From NCBI RefSeq assembly GCF_001593605.1, contig NZ_CP012836.1, positions 682,001 to 746,000 on the forward strand: a stretch of 64,000 nt of DNA, in the 5' to 3' direction. Below are positions 8,408-17,672 of this stretch, one piece after another. This DNA comes from Algoriphagus sanaruensis (GTDB lineage Bacteria; Bacteroidota; Bacteroidia; Cytophagales; Cyclobacteriaceae). Within the stretch, counting starts at the first letter, position 1. Each line of letters begins with the position of its first letter. Below the pieces are notes generated by a model, which saw only the letters and a program-made list of their open reading frames with translations, was not told the origin of the DNA and did not search any database. A program made the translations under genes and the position numbers.

Positions 8408-9937
8408 TTAATTGTCATCATCCTCAAAATCATCCTCGTCCTCATCTCCGGGTCCCATGTCGAACATGGAACTGAATAGATCCTTGAACTGAAGCCCCGT
8501 GTCGAGTAGTTTTTTGCTCAATTGAGAATACTCTGCCAAGCCATGTAGCGCAAATTCCATAAAAAATTCCTTTTCCTTTTCGGGCAAAGTTTTCACCATC
8601 TGTGTGACCACTTCCTCCAGCCCTGGGACAGAATGAAGCAAGGTTTTATATTCTTTGTCGGATTGGGAAGCCAAAATATCCAGCTCGTTTCCTTCTCCAA
8701 ACCAAGCCAATGGAATTACATACGGATTGCCTGATTTGTCCTTTTTCTTTTGTTCAGGAGAAGGGAAATAGTTGACGAATTGGGTACGGATCGCTTTTCC
8801 GATCAGGTTGTAAGCCACTAGTCCGGCACCTTCCTGCTCACCTTCATAAACTAGTTCGACTTTTCCAGTAATCGCTGGAATCACTCCAATCAAGTCTGCA
8901 ATTCGGACCACAGTATTGCTTTCCCCATTGAGATAAAGTCTTCTTTCCGCAGCGGAGATCAGGTTTTCGTAAGCCGAAATGGTCAATCGGGCCGACACCC
9001 CGCTTTTTTCATCCACAAACTCTGAACCTCTTGCTTCGATCGCAATTTGCTCGATGAGGTCTCGCATCAACTCAGGCACATGAATCTGATCCACTGGCTT
9101 TCCAGCAAGGTTAGCTTCCTGGGCTGTGATTTTCTTGCCGATCTCGATCGACTTCGGATAATGCGTGATGATTTGGCTTTCGATTCGGTCTTTCAACGGA
9201 GTTACGATGCTGCCTCGATTGGTGTAGTCCTCAGGGTTTGCGGTGAATACAAACTGAATATCCAAGGGTAACCTCAATTTGAAGCCTCGAATCTGAATAT
9301 CGCCTTCCTGTAGAATATTGAAAAGTGCCACTTGAATTCTTGCTTGCAAATCAGGCAACTCGTTGATCACGAAAATGCACCGATGCGAACGGGGAACCAA
9401 GCCATAGTGAATCACCCGCTCGTCATTGTAGCTCAGTTTCATGGTGGCGGCTTTGATTGGGTCCACATCACCGATCAAGTCGGCTACCGAAACATCCGGA
9501 GTGGCTAGTTTTTCTGCATAACGATCTTCACGATGGAGCCAAGCGACAGGCGTGTCGTCTCCTTTTTCCTCAATTAGATTTTTGGCAAAGGACGAAAGTG
9601 GATGCATGGGGTCATCGTTGAGTTCCGAACCAAAAACCACTGGTACATATTCATCCAAAAGATGCGTCATCATTCGTGCGATACGGGTTTTGGCTTGACC
9701 GCGAAGTCCGAGCAAGTTGATATTGTGACGGGAAAGAATCGCCCGCTCAATGTCAGGAATCACCGTATCCTCATAGCCCCAAATGCCTTCAAAGACATTT
9801 TCTTTGGCTTTGATTTTTTGGATCAGGTTGTCACGGAGTTCTTCTTTGATGGATTTGGGTAGATATCCTGAAGCCTTGAGTTGGCCGAGGGTCTTGATTT
9901 GTAAGAGTTGGTGTCCGGTGAGTTTTTGATAGTCCAT
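8408..9937 (-). CDS. MoxR/ChlI-like AAA+ ATPase
   Basis: This 509-residue ATPase resembles the magnesium-chelatase I-subunit/MoxR branch of AAA+ proteins. Walker A is GLRGQAKT (residues 77-84); the Walker B region reads CIFVINELPDL with Asn192-Glu193 where most relatives have Asp-Glu; the sensor segment is FTANPEDYTNRG. The C-terminus ends in an acidic tail (EDEDDFEDDDN). Together with the VWA gene five bases upstream it forms a MoxR-VWA pair, which in other systems remodels or inserts metal into a client protein. No chlorophyll genes are present, so a chelatase role is unlikely; the client is unknown. A clear terminator follows. Confidence 0.82.
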   Translation of the reverse strand: MDYQKLTGHQLLQIKTLGQLKASGYLPKSIKEELRDNLIQKIKAKENVFEGIWGYEDTVIPDIERAILSRHNINLLGLRGQAKTRIARMMTHLLDEYVPVVFGSELNDDPMHPLSSFAKNLIEEKGDDTPVAWLHREDRYAEKLATPDVSVADLIGDVDPIKAATMKLSYNDERVIHYGLVPRSHRCIFVINELPDLQARIQVALFNILQEGDIQIRGFKLRLPLDIQFVFTANPEDYTNRGSIVTPLKDRIESQIITHYPKSIEIGKKITAQEANLAGKPVDQIHVPELMRDLIEQIAIEARGSEFVDEKSGVSARLTISAYENLISAAERRLYLNGESNTVVRIADLIGVIPAITGKVELVYEGEQEGAGLVAYNLIGKAIRTQFVNYFPSPEQKKKDKSGNPYVIPLAWFGEGNELDILASQSDKEYKTLLHSVPGLEEVVTQMVKTLPEKEKEFFMEFALHGLAEYSQLSKKLLDTGLQFKDLFSSMFDMGPGDEDEDDFEDDDN

Positions 9938-9942
9938 TCGAG

Positions 9943-11043
9943 TTAAAATCGTTTGCTGCGGTTTCGTCTATAATCTTCAAAAATGAGATCGCCAAGTCCC
10001 TTCAGGCTGCTGTAGTAAGCGTTGCCGTTGTTGACTTTGGTAAACTCTTTTACAAATTCTTTGAGATAAGGATCCGAGGCGATCATAAAGGTCGTCACGG
10101 GTATTTTCAGTTTACGGCATTGGGCAGCTAGTTTCAGCGTTTCCGCGAGGATCTTACTGTCGATGCCAAAGGCGTTTTTGTAGTACTTAATCCCGACTTT
10201 GAGGCAAGTGGGCTTGCCGTCGGTAATCATAAAGATTTGCTTGTTGGGATTCTTTCTGCGTCGGAGCAAATCCATCGCAAGCTCTAGTCCGGCGACAGTA
10301 TTGGTATGGTATGGACCAACTTGTAGGTAAGGCAAATCTTTGATTTCGATTTGCCAAGCATCATTTCCGAAAACGATCACATCAAGCGTGTCCTTAGGAT
10401 AGCGGGTTTTGATCAGTTCGGCTAGAGCCATCGCCACTTTTTTTGCAGGAGTGATTCGGTCTTCTCCATATAAAATCATGGAGTGGGAAATATCGATCAT
10501 CAATACAGTGGAGGTCTGGGAGCGATATTCTGTCTCGACCACTTCCAGATCGTCCTCTGTCAGCAGGTAATCCCCAGAAAGTCCATGATTGGCTTGGGCA
10601 TTTCGAAGCGAGTCAGTCAGGGCGATTTGGTCCAGATTGTCCCCAAATTCATAGGCTCTGCGGTCAGTGCCACGCTCTTCACCTTGTCCGGAATGGGTAG
10701 TTTTGTGCTGACCGGATTTGCCGCGCTTGAGTTTGCCAAAGATTTCCTCCAAGGCAGACTTTCGAATCGTCTGCTCTGCTTTACCAGTTATTTTGAATTC
10801 TCCTTTTTGATTTTCTTCTGTCAAATACCCTTTTGATTTCAGGTCTTCGATAAAGTCACCAATCCCGTAATTGGGGTTAGTCAGGTTGTATCGCTTATCC
10901 AAATTGGTCAGCCAACTTAAGGCCTCGGCTACATCGCCTCCAGTCATGGTAACCAGCTGCAGGAAAATATTCAGCAAATTCTCGAAGGTATTTTTCTCCG
11001 GGTCCTGGGGAGGCACATACTGCGTGAAGCGAAATCCTTTCAT
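9943..11043 (-). CDS. VWA domain protein, partner of the AAA ATPase
   Basis: The 366-residue product carries a C-terminal von Willebrand A domain: TVLMIDISHSMILYGED contains the MIDAS motif D-x-S-x-S (DISHS), and FMITDGKPTC supplies the later MIDAS aspartate. The N-terminal 150 residues are helical and charged and are not assigned. The gene is the first of the pair, five bases before the AAA ATPase gene, so the two are surely cotranscribed and translated together. By analogy with ChlD/ChlI and MoxR/VWA systems, the metal-binding VWA domain should pick the client and the ATPase should drive the change. Confidence 0.82.
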   Translation of the reverse strand: MKGFRFTQYVPPQDPEKNTFENLLNIFLQLVTMTGGDVAEALSWLTNLDKRYNLTNPNYGIGDFIEDLKSKGYLTEENQKGEFKITGKAEQTIRKSALEEIFGKLKRGKSGQHKTTHSGQGEERGTDRRAYEFGDNLDQIALTDSLRNAQANHGLSGDYLLTEDDLEVVETEYRSQTSTVLMIDISHSMILYGEDRITPAKKVAMALAELIKTRYPKDTLDVIVFGNDAWQIEIKDLPYLQVGPYHTNTVAGLELAMDLLRRRKNPNKQIFMITDGKPTCLKVGIKYYKNAFGIDSKILAETLKLAAQCRKLKIPVTTFMIASDPYLKEFVKEFTKVNNGNAYYSSLKGLGDLIFEDYRRNRSKRF

Positions 11044-11046
11044 GGT

Positions 11047-11104
11047 CAGAAGCTAGACATTAGAAACGAGACACAAGACTAGAGTATCAAGTTTCAAGAT
11101 TAAA
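11047..11104. repeat. Low-complexity intergenic repeat (AGACACAAGAC type), copy 1
   Basis: This stretch between the VWA gene and the next gene contains AGAAGCTAGACATTAGAAAC and then GAGACACAAGAC. A similar unit, AGAAGTTAGATATCAGACAC then AAGATGCAAGAC, lies at 21051-21081 after polA. It has no reading frame and looks like a member of a dispersed, degenerate intergenic repeat. The rest of 11105-11180 shows nothing I can name. Confidence 0.35.
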
Positions 11105-11180
11105 GAAAAAGGGGTAATACATGGTTTAACAAAGCGAGGGGCTACTGAGTTTAGTATTCCTCATAAAAATCCGGGAAAAG

Positions 11181-11408
11181 ATGAAAAACTATCATAGCGC
11201 AGTCGGAATTGTCACAGGAGTATTGATCCTATTTGTCACCTTGATTCAATTTAATATTGCGCAGATGCTGATTTGGGCGATTTTTCTGGCAGGGCCTTTT
11301 TTGATTTTATGGATGGTTTGGGCGGTATTGGCGGCTCCGGTCGAGATTGAGGAAACTTTTGAGGAGCAGTGGTATCAAGATCGGGAAGACTTAAAAAGAG
11401 GGGAATAA
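11181..11408 (+). CDS. Small two-helix membrane protein
   Basis: The 75-residue product has two hydrophobic helices (residues 7-25 and 28-50) and an acidic, soluble tail beginning at the AAPVEIEETFEEQW segment. I do not recognise a family. It lies 16 bases upstream of queG on the same strand and is probably cotranscribed with it. Codon use looks like that of its neighbours and the start has no competitor, so the gene is likely real although short. Confidence 0.6.
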   Translation: MKNYHSAVGIVTGVLILFVTLIQFNIAQMLIWAIFLAGPFLILWMVWAVLAAPVEIEETFEEQWYQDREDLKRGE

Positions 11409-11424
11409 TCTCTAAATTTCGGCT

Positions 11425-12372
11425 ATGACCCCCGCCGAAAAACACGCACAAATCCTCAAATCCACCGCCAAGCGTCTGGGGTTTGACTTTTGTGGGATTG
11501 CGAAAGCTGAATTTTTAGAGTCAGAAGCTCCTCGGTTGGAAGAATGGCTCAATCGAAACTATCAGGGGAAAATGGCCTATTTGGCCAATCACTTTGACAA
11601 GCGACTTGATCCTACCAAATTGGTCGAAGGTGCCAAAACGGTGATTTCTCTCATCTATAATTACTACCCAGAAAAGCAGCTTCCTCATCAGCTGGAGGAC
11701 CTCAAACTTGCCAAATATGCCTATGGGGCAGATTATCATGAGGTGATTCGAGCTAAACTCACAGAGTTTTTGGAAGTTCTCCGGGAAGAAATTGGTGAAA
11801 TCAACGGCCGCTCCTTTGTGGATTCGGCGCCGGTGATGGAACGGCAATGGGCACAGAAAGCTGGATTGGGTTGGATTGGAAAAAACAGCCTGCTACTCAA
11901 TCGGCAGATGGGTAGTTTTTTCTTTTTGGCCGAATTGATCATCGATTTGGACGCGATTCCAGATACGCCTTTGGTCAAAGACTACTGTGGGACCTGTACG
12001 GCATGTATTGATGCTTGTCCGACTGATGCAATCGTACAGCCGGAGGTGATTGATGCCTCCAAGTGCATTTCCTATCTGACGATCGAACTCAAAGAGGCCA
12101 TTCCAAACGAGTTTGTGGGAAAAATGGAAAATTGGGTATTTGGCTGCGATATCTGTCAGGATGTTTGTCCTTGGAATCGGTTTTCACGACCTCATCACGA
12201 ACCGGCTTTTCGACCCAGTGATGAATTGGCTAATTTTTCAAATAAAGAATGGGTCGAAATGACTGAGGAAACTTTTAAACGTGTTTTTGCCAAATCAGCG
12301 GTGAGGCGGACCAAGTTTGCTGGGATTAAGCGGAATGTTGATTTTTCTAGCTTTAAAAAGCCTTCAAGCTAA
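11425..12372 (+). CDS. queG: Epoxyqueuosine reductase
   Basis: The 315-residue protein is a cobalamin- and iron-sulfur-dependent reductase that converts epoxyqueuosine to queuosine in tRNA. The first 4Fe-4S motif is [16 protein letters not shown] (C-x2-C-x2-C-x3-CP) and the second is [12 protein letters not shown]. The N-terminal DUF1730 part is recognisable from [13 protein letters not shown] and the middle segment [19 protein letters not shown]. Length fits the short QueG form without the C-terminal HEAT repeats. Its 3' end overlaps that of the convergent nadC gene by 20 bases. Confidence 0.93.
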   Translation: MTPAEKHAQILKSTAKRLGFDFCGIAKAEFLESEAPRLEEWLNRNYQGKMAYLANHFDKRLDPTKLVEGAKTVISLIYNYYPEKQLPHQLEDLKLAKYAYGADYHEVIRAKLTEFLEVLREEIGEINGRSFVDSAPVMERQWAQKAGLGWIGKNSLLLNRQMGSFFFLAELIIDLDAIPDTPLVKDYCGTCTACIDACPTDAIVQPEVIDASKCISYLTIELKEAIPNEFVGKMENWVFGCDICQDVCPWNRFSRPHHEPAFRPSDELANFSNKEWVEMTEETFKRVFAKSAVRRTKFAGIKRNVDFSSFKKPSS

Positions 12373-13210
12373 TATCTAAGCTACTTACGGAGTGTGTAAG
12401 TGCACCCATGGAGATATAATTTACCCCACACTCAGCCACAGCTGCCAGTGTATCTTCGGTAATTCCTCCAGAGGCTTCTGTTTTATATTTTCCATCAATC
12501 ATCCTTACTGCCTCCCTCATGGTTTCAAAGTCCATATTGTCCAGCATGATATAATCTACGCCTCCGACCTTCAATACTTGGCTCACTTCATCCAGGGATC
12601 GAGTTTCGATTTCGATTTTCAAGTTTAGACCATTTTTATCCAGATAAGATCTAGTCTGGGAAATCGCTTGTTGAATTCCTCCGGCAAAGTCCACATGGTT
12701 GTCTTTTAGCATGACCATATCGTAGAGCGCAAACCGGTGATTGACCCCTCCTCCAATATGGACTGCCCATTTTTCCATCAACCGAAAATTGGGTGTGGTC
12801 TTTCGGGTATCCATGAGTTTGGCATTGGTATGCGCGATAAGCTGATTGAGTCGATAAGTTTTGGTGGCGATGGCACTCATGCGCTGCATGCAGTTGAGCA
12901 CAAGCCGTTCAGCAGAAAGAATTGATGCAGCAGGCCCTCTTACAATTAAGCCTATATCTCCCTCTTTCACTAGATCTCCGTCTTCTACTAAAAATTCAAC
13001 TTCCAATCTTGGGTCGACTGCCTTGAAAATGTGCCCCGCCATCTCAACGCCAGCGATAATACCCTCATCTTTTAAAAGGAGTTTGGCCTTACCCAGTTTA
13101 TCAGCAGGTATAGCCGCTAAGGATGAATAATCTCCAGGGCCAATATCTTCTGCAAGTGCAGCAGCAATAAATTCATGAATGGCTTGGGGGGTAAGATAGG
13201 CAGGCTTCAT
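12353..13210 (-). CDS. nadC: Nicotinate-nucleotide pyrophosphorylase (carboxylating)
   Basis: This 285-residue quinolinate phosphoribosyltransferase makes nicotinate mononucleotide from quinolinate and PRPP in de novo NAD synthesis. Visible family signatures are [30 protein letters not shown], the substrate-binding [16 protein letters not shown] with its Arg-Lys pair, [20 protein letters not shown], and the barrel end LEASGGI written here as [12 protein letters not shown]. The DUF4783 gene lies 52 bases upstream on the same strand. A TTTG-N22-TATTTTTG promoter sits four bases before the ATG, so nadC can be transcribed independently. Confidence 0.95.
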   Translation of the reverse strand: MKPAYLTPQAIHEFIAAALAEDIGPGDYSSLAAIPADKLGKAKLLLKDEGIIAGVEMAGHIFKAVDPRLEVEFLVEDGDLVKEGDIGLIVRGPAASILSAERLVLNCMQRMSAIATKTYRLNQLIAHTNAKLMDTRKTTPNFRLMEKWAVHIGGGVNHRFALYDMVMLKDNHVDFAGGIQQAISQTRSYLDKNGLNLKIEIETRSLDEVSQVLKVGGVDYIMLDNMDFETMREAVRMIDGKYKTEASGGITEDTLAAVAECGVNYISMGALTHSVSSLDISLKAF

Positions 13211-13214
13211 ATCG

Positions 13215-13248
13215 CAAAAATAACCAAATCAACGGGGCGAAGTTCAAA
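13215..13248 (-). promoter_or_regulatory. Candidate promoter of nadC, -7 box four bases from ATG
   Basis: On the minus strand TTTG (13245-13248) is followed after 22 bases by TATTTTTG (13215-13222), which matches the Bacteroidetes form TTTG-N(17-23)-TAnnTTTG. The -7 box is then only four bases (CGAT) from the nadC ATG. The spacing leaves practically no 5' leader. Confidence 0.5.
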
Positions 13249-13262
13249 ATGAAGCGCTTTAA

Positions 13263-13658
13263 CTAGCCCTTTACAAAATCCAAACTGTAGATTCGAATGT
13301 TGCTTTCGATTTGAGAAACTTTAATAAATACCTTAAACACAGCATTATTGCTCGAATATTCACCTACATAAGTACTGTGACTACTTGGATTTTCATTTTT
13401 AAAAATTAGGGAAAATCCAGAAGGGGGATTTTTTTTGAAGAATTCTCGGAGGACTAATTCAGCCTGGTTTTTTGAAAAATCTCCTTGTTGACCATTGATA
13501 TTCAAAGAAATGCTCGGCAAAAAATGTTTGGAGAGTTCACTGCTTGATCCCAATTCGATCGCAGTAATAACAGGATCTATCTGGTTGACATTTACCATAG
13601 AATAGTCTTTCGGACCAATCCAAAGAAAAAGAGTAAGAATTAAGCTAATCCACGGCAT
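13263..13658 (-). CDS. DUF4783 domain protein
   Basis: The 131-residue product starts with a hydrophobic segment (ISLILTLFLWIG) that may be a short signal peptide, then has the DUF4783 pattern: a helix with AIELGSSSELSKHF, a strand SISLNINGQQGDFSKNQAELVLREFF, and KNPPSGFSLIF. This is a small NTF2-like secreted family of the Bacteroidetes with no assigned function, often found beside nadC. It lies 52 bases upstream of nadC on the same strand. Confidence 0.8.
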   Translation of the reverse strand: MPWISLILTLFLWIGPKDYSMVNVNQIDPVITAIELGSSSELSKHFLPSISLNINGQQGDFSKNQAELVLREFFKKNPPSGFSLIFKNENPSSHSTYVGEYSSNNAVFKVFIKVSQIESNIRIYSLDFVKG

Positions 13659-13752
13659 GACTGCTCAAAGGCAAAATCCAAGCCAAAAAAAGTCGTTTAA
13701 ATCAAGAATACTGGACAATATGCTGGCACACATTCCTACAGGATCAAAATTT

Positions 13753-13789
13753 TTTGCCGGGTAGATTGCCTTGAAAAGTAATATATTTG
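13753..13789 (+). promoter_or_regulatory. Candidate promoter of gpmI, -7 box four bases from ATG
   Basis: TATATTTG at 13782-13789 matches the -7 consensus TAnnTTTG and is followed by CCCC and then the gpmI ATG. A TTTG lies at 13753-13756, 25 bases upstream, slightly longer than the usual spacer. The arrangement is nearly identical to TATCTTTG-CCCT-ATG before the RsmF-like gene. Confidence 0.45.
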
Positions 13790-13793
13790 CCCC

Positions 13794-15317
13794 ATGGATA
13801 AGAAAGTTTTACTTATGATTTTGGATGGTTGGGGTATTGCCACCAACCCAGCGGTATCTGCAATTGACAAGGCGAAAACGCCGTTTGTTGATGGCTTATA
13901 TACCAAATATCCCCATGCTAAGCTTGAAGCTTCTGGGCTAGCAGTAGGTCTTCCTGAGGGACAAATGGGAAATTCCGAAGTCGGACATATGAATATCGGA
14001 GCTGGCCGGGTAGTTTATCAGGACTTGGTAAAAATTAACCAAGCCGTAAAAAATGGCGAATTAAATGCTCATCCTGTTTTGACTGAAGCTTTTGCAAAAG
14101 CGAAATCAGGAAAGAAAAAAGCACATTACATTGGGTTAGTTTCTGATGGAGGTGTCCATGCACATATCGAACACCTCAAAGGCCTTTGCGATGCAGCAAA
14201 GTTTCATGGATTGGAGGAGGTATACATCCATGCGTTCACAGATGGTAGAGATACTGATCCGAAAGGAGGAATTAACTATTTGGCAGACCTTCAAAACCAT
14301 TTGGGAAGTTCTGCCGGAAAAATTGCCTCTGTAGTCGGAAGATATTATGCCATGGACCGAGACAATCGATGGGAGCGCGTGAAGTTGGCCTATGATGCCA
14401 TGGTTCTAGGTGAAGGAGAAAAATCTAAAGATGTACTGGCCTCCATCAAGAAGTCTTACGACAACAATGTAACCGATGAATTTATCCGTCCTATCATCCA
14501 GGTAGGTGCTGATAATAAACCGCTTGCTGTTATTGAAGAAGGAGATTTGGTGGTATGCTTCAATTTCCGAACCGACAGAGGGAGAGAAATCACTCAAGTC
14601 CTTACCCAGCGCGATTTTGAGGATTTCCATATGAAAAAAATTGCCTTGGATTACATCACTTTCACCAATTACGATGAGACGTTCTCCGATGTGAAGGTGT
14701 TGTTTGAGAAAGATAATTTGAATAATACTCTTGGAGAAGTGTTGGAAAGAGCTGGTAAGAAGCAAATTCGAATTGCCGAGACTGAAAAATACCCGCACGT
14801 AACCTTTTTCTTTTCAGGAGGTAGAGAGAAAGAATTTGAGGGAGAAAGTCGAATTCTTTGCCCTTCTCCAAAAGTAGCTACTTACGATCTCAAACCAGAA
14901 ATGAGCGCATTTGAGATTGCTGCTAAAATCAATCCAGAGCTTAAAAAGAAAAGTGCTGATTTCATTTGTCTCAACTTTGCCAATGCCGATATGGTCGGAC
15001 ATAGCGGCGATTTTGATGCTGCGGTGAAAGCCTGTGAAGCAGTGGACGAATGTGCGAATAGCGTAATTACTACGGCTTTGGCAAATGACTACACCATCAT
15101 TGTCATTGCAGATCACGGGAATTCCGATATGATGATCAATGAAGATGGTACGCCAAATACTGCGCACACAACTAATCTTGTTCCTTTTATTTTGGTCGAT
15201 GACAAACAACAAATTCCGGTGAAAAATGGAAAACTGGGAGATTTGGCACCTACCATTTTAACGCTAATGGGGGTAGATATTCCAGCCGAAATGACCGGAG
15301 AAATCCTGTTGGCATGA
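13794..15317 (+). CDS. gpmI: 2,3-bisphosphoglycerate-independent phosphoglycerate mutase
   Basis: The 507-residue Mn-dependent enzyme interconverts 3- and 2-phosphoglycerate in glycolysis and gluconeogenesis. It belongs to the alkaline-phosphatase superfamily: the first metal site is LMILDGWG, the phosphoserine nucleophile is Ser61 in QMGNSEVGHMNIGAG, and later metal ligands lie in NFANADMVGHSGD and IADHGNSD. Residues TDGRDTDP form part of the substrate pocket. Its stop codon overlaps the start of the lipoprotein gene (ATGA). Confidence 0.96.
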   Translation: MDKKVLLMILDGWGIATNPAVSAIDKAKTPFVDGLYTKYPHAKLEASGLAVGLPEGQMGNSEVGHMNIGAGRVVYQDLVKINQAVKNGELNAHPVLTEAFAKAKSGKKKAHYIGLVSDGGVHAHIEHLKGLCDAAKFHGLEEVYIHAFTDGRDTDPKGGINYLADLQNHLGSSAGKIASVVGRYYAMDRDNRWERVKLAYDAMVLGEGEKSKDVLASIKKSYDNNVTDEFIRPIIQVGADNKPLAVIEEGDLVVCFNFRTDRGREITQVLTQRDFEDFHMKKIALDYITFTNYDETFSDVKVLFEKDNLNNTLGEVLERAGKKQIRIAETEKYPHVTFFFSGGREKEFEGESRILCPSPKVATYDLKPEMSAFEIAAKINPELKKKSADFICLNFANADMVGHSGDFDAAVKACEAVDECANSVITTALANDYTIIVIADHGNSDMMINEDGTPNTAHTTNLVPFILVDDKQQIPVKNGKLGDLAPTILTLMGVDIPAEMTGEILLA

Positions 15318-15877
15318 TGAAACTGAAAACGTTCCTTCTCTTCGGGCTGCTAGTTTTTGCAGCCCTTTCCTGTGGGCCCAAAGAATCGGGTGTAGGCTTG
15401 GAAAAGCTTCCCTATTTTGACTTAAAAAGCTTTGTCAATCTTCAGGCCCAGCGATTAAATGAAAAGTCCGTCCTGAAATCTTCCCGAATCAATGGGGAAG
15501 AAGAAACTGCGGAGCAAGTTTATTCCGAGCAGGACTGGAAAGAGGAGTTTGATGCCTTTATTCAGGCGGATATCAATACACCTTCACTGGCTTTATCGTA
15601 TTCTACAGAGGTATTTCATGATAATTTGATCCACCGTCTGTTACCAGATGAAAAAGGGAAAGTAAAGGAAATCAAAGTTCGCTACGTGAGGGATTTGCCT
15701 GTAGAGGTTTCTTTCAAACTTCAAGAGTCTAATCTCTTTTTTTCAGCCACCACATTTGGTTCAATTTTTATCAATCAACAGACTCAGTTAGTTGATCATT
15801 ATTCGATAGAAACAACTCAAAAAGTTATGTTTCTAAAACCAACGAATATTAAAATTCAAGGCGTAGTAAGACAATAG
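15314..15877 (+). CDS. Hypothetical lipoprotein
   Basis: The 187-residue product starts with a lipoprotein signal peptide whose lipobox is AALSCG, so Cys20 should be lipidated. The mature part is mixed alpha/beta and I recognise no family. The ATG overlaps the gpmI stop codon by the ATGA pattern; a second ATG directly follows. The pair is translationally coupled and ends at a strong terminator. No link with glycolysis is apparent from the sequence. Confidence 0.75.
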   Translation: MMKLKTFLLFGLLVFAALSCGPKESGVGLEKLPYFDLKSFVNLQAQRLNEKSVLKSSRINGEEETAEQVYSEQDWKEEFDAFIQADINTPSLALSYSTEVFHDNLIHRLLPDEKGKVKEIKVRYVRDLPVEVSFKLQESNLFFSATTFGSIFINQQTQLVDHYSIETTQKVMFLKPTNIKIQGVVRQ

Positions 15878-15880
15878 AAA

Positions 15881-15912
15881 AAAACCCTGAAGCAGTTAAG
15901 CTTCAGGGTTTT
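15881..15912. terminator. Bidirectional terminator between the lipoprotein and amidase genes
   Basis: AAAACCCTGAAG (15881-15892) and CTTCAGGGTTTT (15901-15912) form a perfect 12-base stem with an eight-base loop, flanked by A- and T-runs, between two convergent stop codons. It can terminate in both directions. Confidence 0.88.
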
Positions 15913-15915
15913 TTC

Positions 15916-17595
15916 TTACTGGTTAAAAAGAGGGGGTCGTTTACTTTGCCAGTCTGTATTTTCTTGAATCAATCGGCCTAACATGATAAGTTTTTCTTCA
16001 TCAAAAAGATTGGCCAATAAGGTGATCGAAGTTGGACTTCCATTTTCTGCAAATCCATTTGGTAAGCAAAGAGCTGGATGTCCCGTCAGGTTGGTAATTT
16101 GAAGTTGCTGTCCAGCAAAGGAAGGAGTCACAATTACATCGTAGTCTTTCATCAATTCGTGCATTTCCTGGATCAACAGTGTACGCTGACGGCTCATTTG
16201 TACATACTCTACGGCAGGAATCAATCTTGCAGATCTAAAGACATTCGGCCAAGCATTTCGGTGTTGAGCTACGAGTTGGTCATCCAAGTCTAAACGGGTG
16301 AGTTCATCAAATGCAGCAGCGCCTTCCACCAACAGCATACTTACCAAAGGTCCGGCATTAATGCTGGTTTTAAGTTCAAGAGGATGCAGCTCGATGCCTT
16401 GATTTTTTAATACGTCCAATACCGCTTGATCATTTTGAATGTTTGGACGGGTGCCTTCAAAGAATGGCTTGAAGTATCCTACTTTTAGTTTTTTGACCTC
16501 ATTTTTGGAAGAATAATTTAATGCTGCCGGAATGGTGGATGGGTCTTTGGGATCCATGCCATTGAGGATTGATAGTACGATGGCATTGTCTAACGTGGAA
16601 CGAGAGATTGGGCCGATCTTGTCCATGGACCAGCTCAAAGCCATGGCTCCATGCTTGCTGACCCGACCATAAGTAGGACGAAGTCCAGTGACTCCATTCC
16701 GGGTGGATGGGGATACAATCGAGCCGAGAGTTTCAGTACCAATCGCAAAGGGTACAAGTCCAGCACTCACAGCCGAGGCCGATCCAGCCGAAGAGCCACT
16801 TGATCCTTGTTTTAGGTTCCAAGGGTTTTTGGTAACTCCGCCAAACCAGACATCTCCCATGGCTAAGGCTCCAAGTGTGAATTTTCCGACAAGGACTCCT
16901 CCAGCCTCGTCGAGTTTTTGGACAACTGTTGCGGTTTCTTGAATTACTTGATCCTTGTAGGATGCCGCACCCCAAGTGGTTTTGGTATTGGGTACAGCAA
17001 GGAGGTCCTTAATTCCATAAGGAATCCCATGAAGCGGACCTCGATAGATGCCTTGGGCCAGTTCTCGATCCATCATTCTAGCTTTTTCAAGAGCGGTTGA
17101 TTCCATTAAGGTGATCAGGCATTGGAGAGTGTCTGAGTAGGTTTTGATCCGATTCAGATAGATTTGGGTGAGTCGTTCTGAGGTGATTTTTTTGTTTTTG
17201 ATCAGGACGGCTAGTTCATGGACAGGCAGGTAAGCGATGTCATGGTCTTTCTCGGGAAGGGATACTTCGGAAGGTAAGCCCCAGTCTGGGGTCTTTTGAT
17301 CCTGACTCGGGAAAAAGCCCTGAGGAAGTGGGTTGAAGATCAAAGCAGGAGCGACTGAATTTTCAAGCTTGGTTTTTCTCAGAATCTCATAGGAATTTCT
17401 GTGATTGGTTAAGGTACCCACCATGCTATCTTTTTCTTGAGGAGTAAAGCTCAAACCGATCAGATCTGCAGCAGCGTCAATCGTAGCAGGATTTATTTCT
17501 CCCACATTTCTTCCCATGACAAATCCCAAAGCTGTAAACGCGACAGCTGAAAGGATCAGAATAGGGCGGTACGAATGGTGTAATTTTCGATTCAT
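15916..17595 (-). CDS. Amidase signature family protein, exported
   Basis: I start at the ATG ending at 17595 (MNRKLHHSYRPILIL), which puts a charged n-region and hydrophobic helix at the N-terminus; an upstream ATG would add nine residues. The catalytic Ser-cisSer-Lys triad is visible: Lys in GIPYGIKDLLAVP, and the two serines in the glycine/serine-rich KQGSSGSSAGSASAV segment with FAIGTETLGSI following. The enzyme should hydrolyse an amide bond in the periplasm; substrates in this family range from amino-acid amides to peptides. It is monocistronic and ends at a shared terminator. Confidence 0.88.
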   Translation of the reverse strand: MNRKLHHSYRPILILSAVAFTALGFVMGRNVGEINPATIDAAADLIGLSFTPQEKDSMVGTLTNHRNSYEILRKTKLENSVAPALIFNPLPQGFFPSQDQKTPDWGLPSEVSLPEKDHDIAYLPVHELAVLIKNKKITSERLTQIYLNRIKTYSDTLQCLITLMESTALEKARMMDRELAQGIYRGPLHGIPYGIKDLLAVPNTKTTWGAASYKDQVIQETATVVQKLDEAGGVLVGKFTLGALAMGDVWFGGVTKNPWNLKQGSSGSSAGSASAVSAGLVPFAIGTETLGSIVSPSTRNGVTGLRPTYGRVSKHGAMALSWSMDKIGPISRSTLDNAIVLSILNGMDPKDPSTIPAALNYSSKNEVKKLKVGYFKPFFEGTRPNIQNDQAVLDVLKNQGIELHPLELKTSINAGPLVSMLLVEGAAAFDELTRLDLDDQLVAQHRNAWPNVFRSARLIPAVEYVQMSRQRTLLIQEMHELMKDYDVIVTPSFAGQQLQITNLTGHPALCLPNGFAENGSPTSITLLANLFDEEKLIMLGRLIQENTDWQSKRPPLFNQ

Positions 17596-17672
17596 TGGAT
17601 AGTTTTGTGATTGTAATAACAAACTTCAGAGGCCTGAAGGTGTTTAAATAGCCGAATAAAATCAAACCACCC

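Noticed and set aside
8408..11043. AAA/VWA pair as a true magnesium chelatase for chlorophyll
   Set aside because: No bacteriochlorophyll or porphyrin-chelatase H-subunit gene is nearby; the pair fits the general MoxR-VWA class better.
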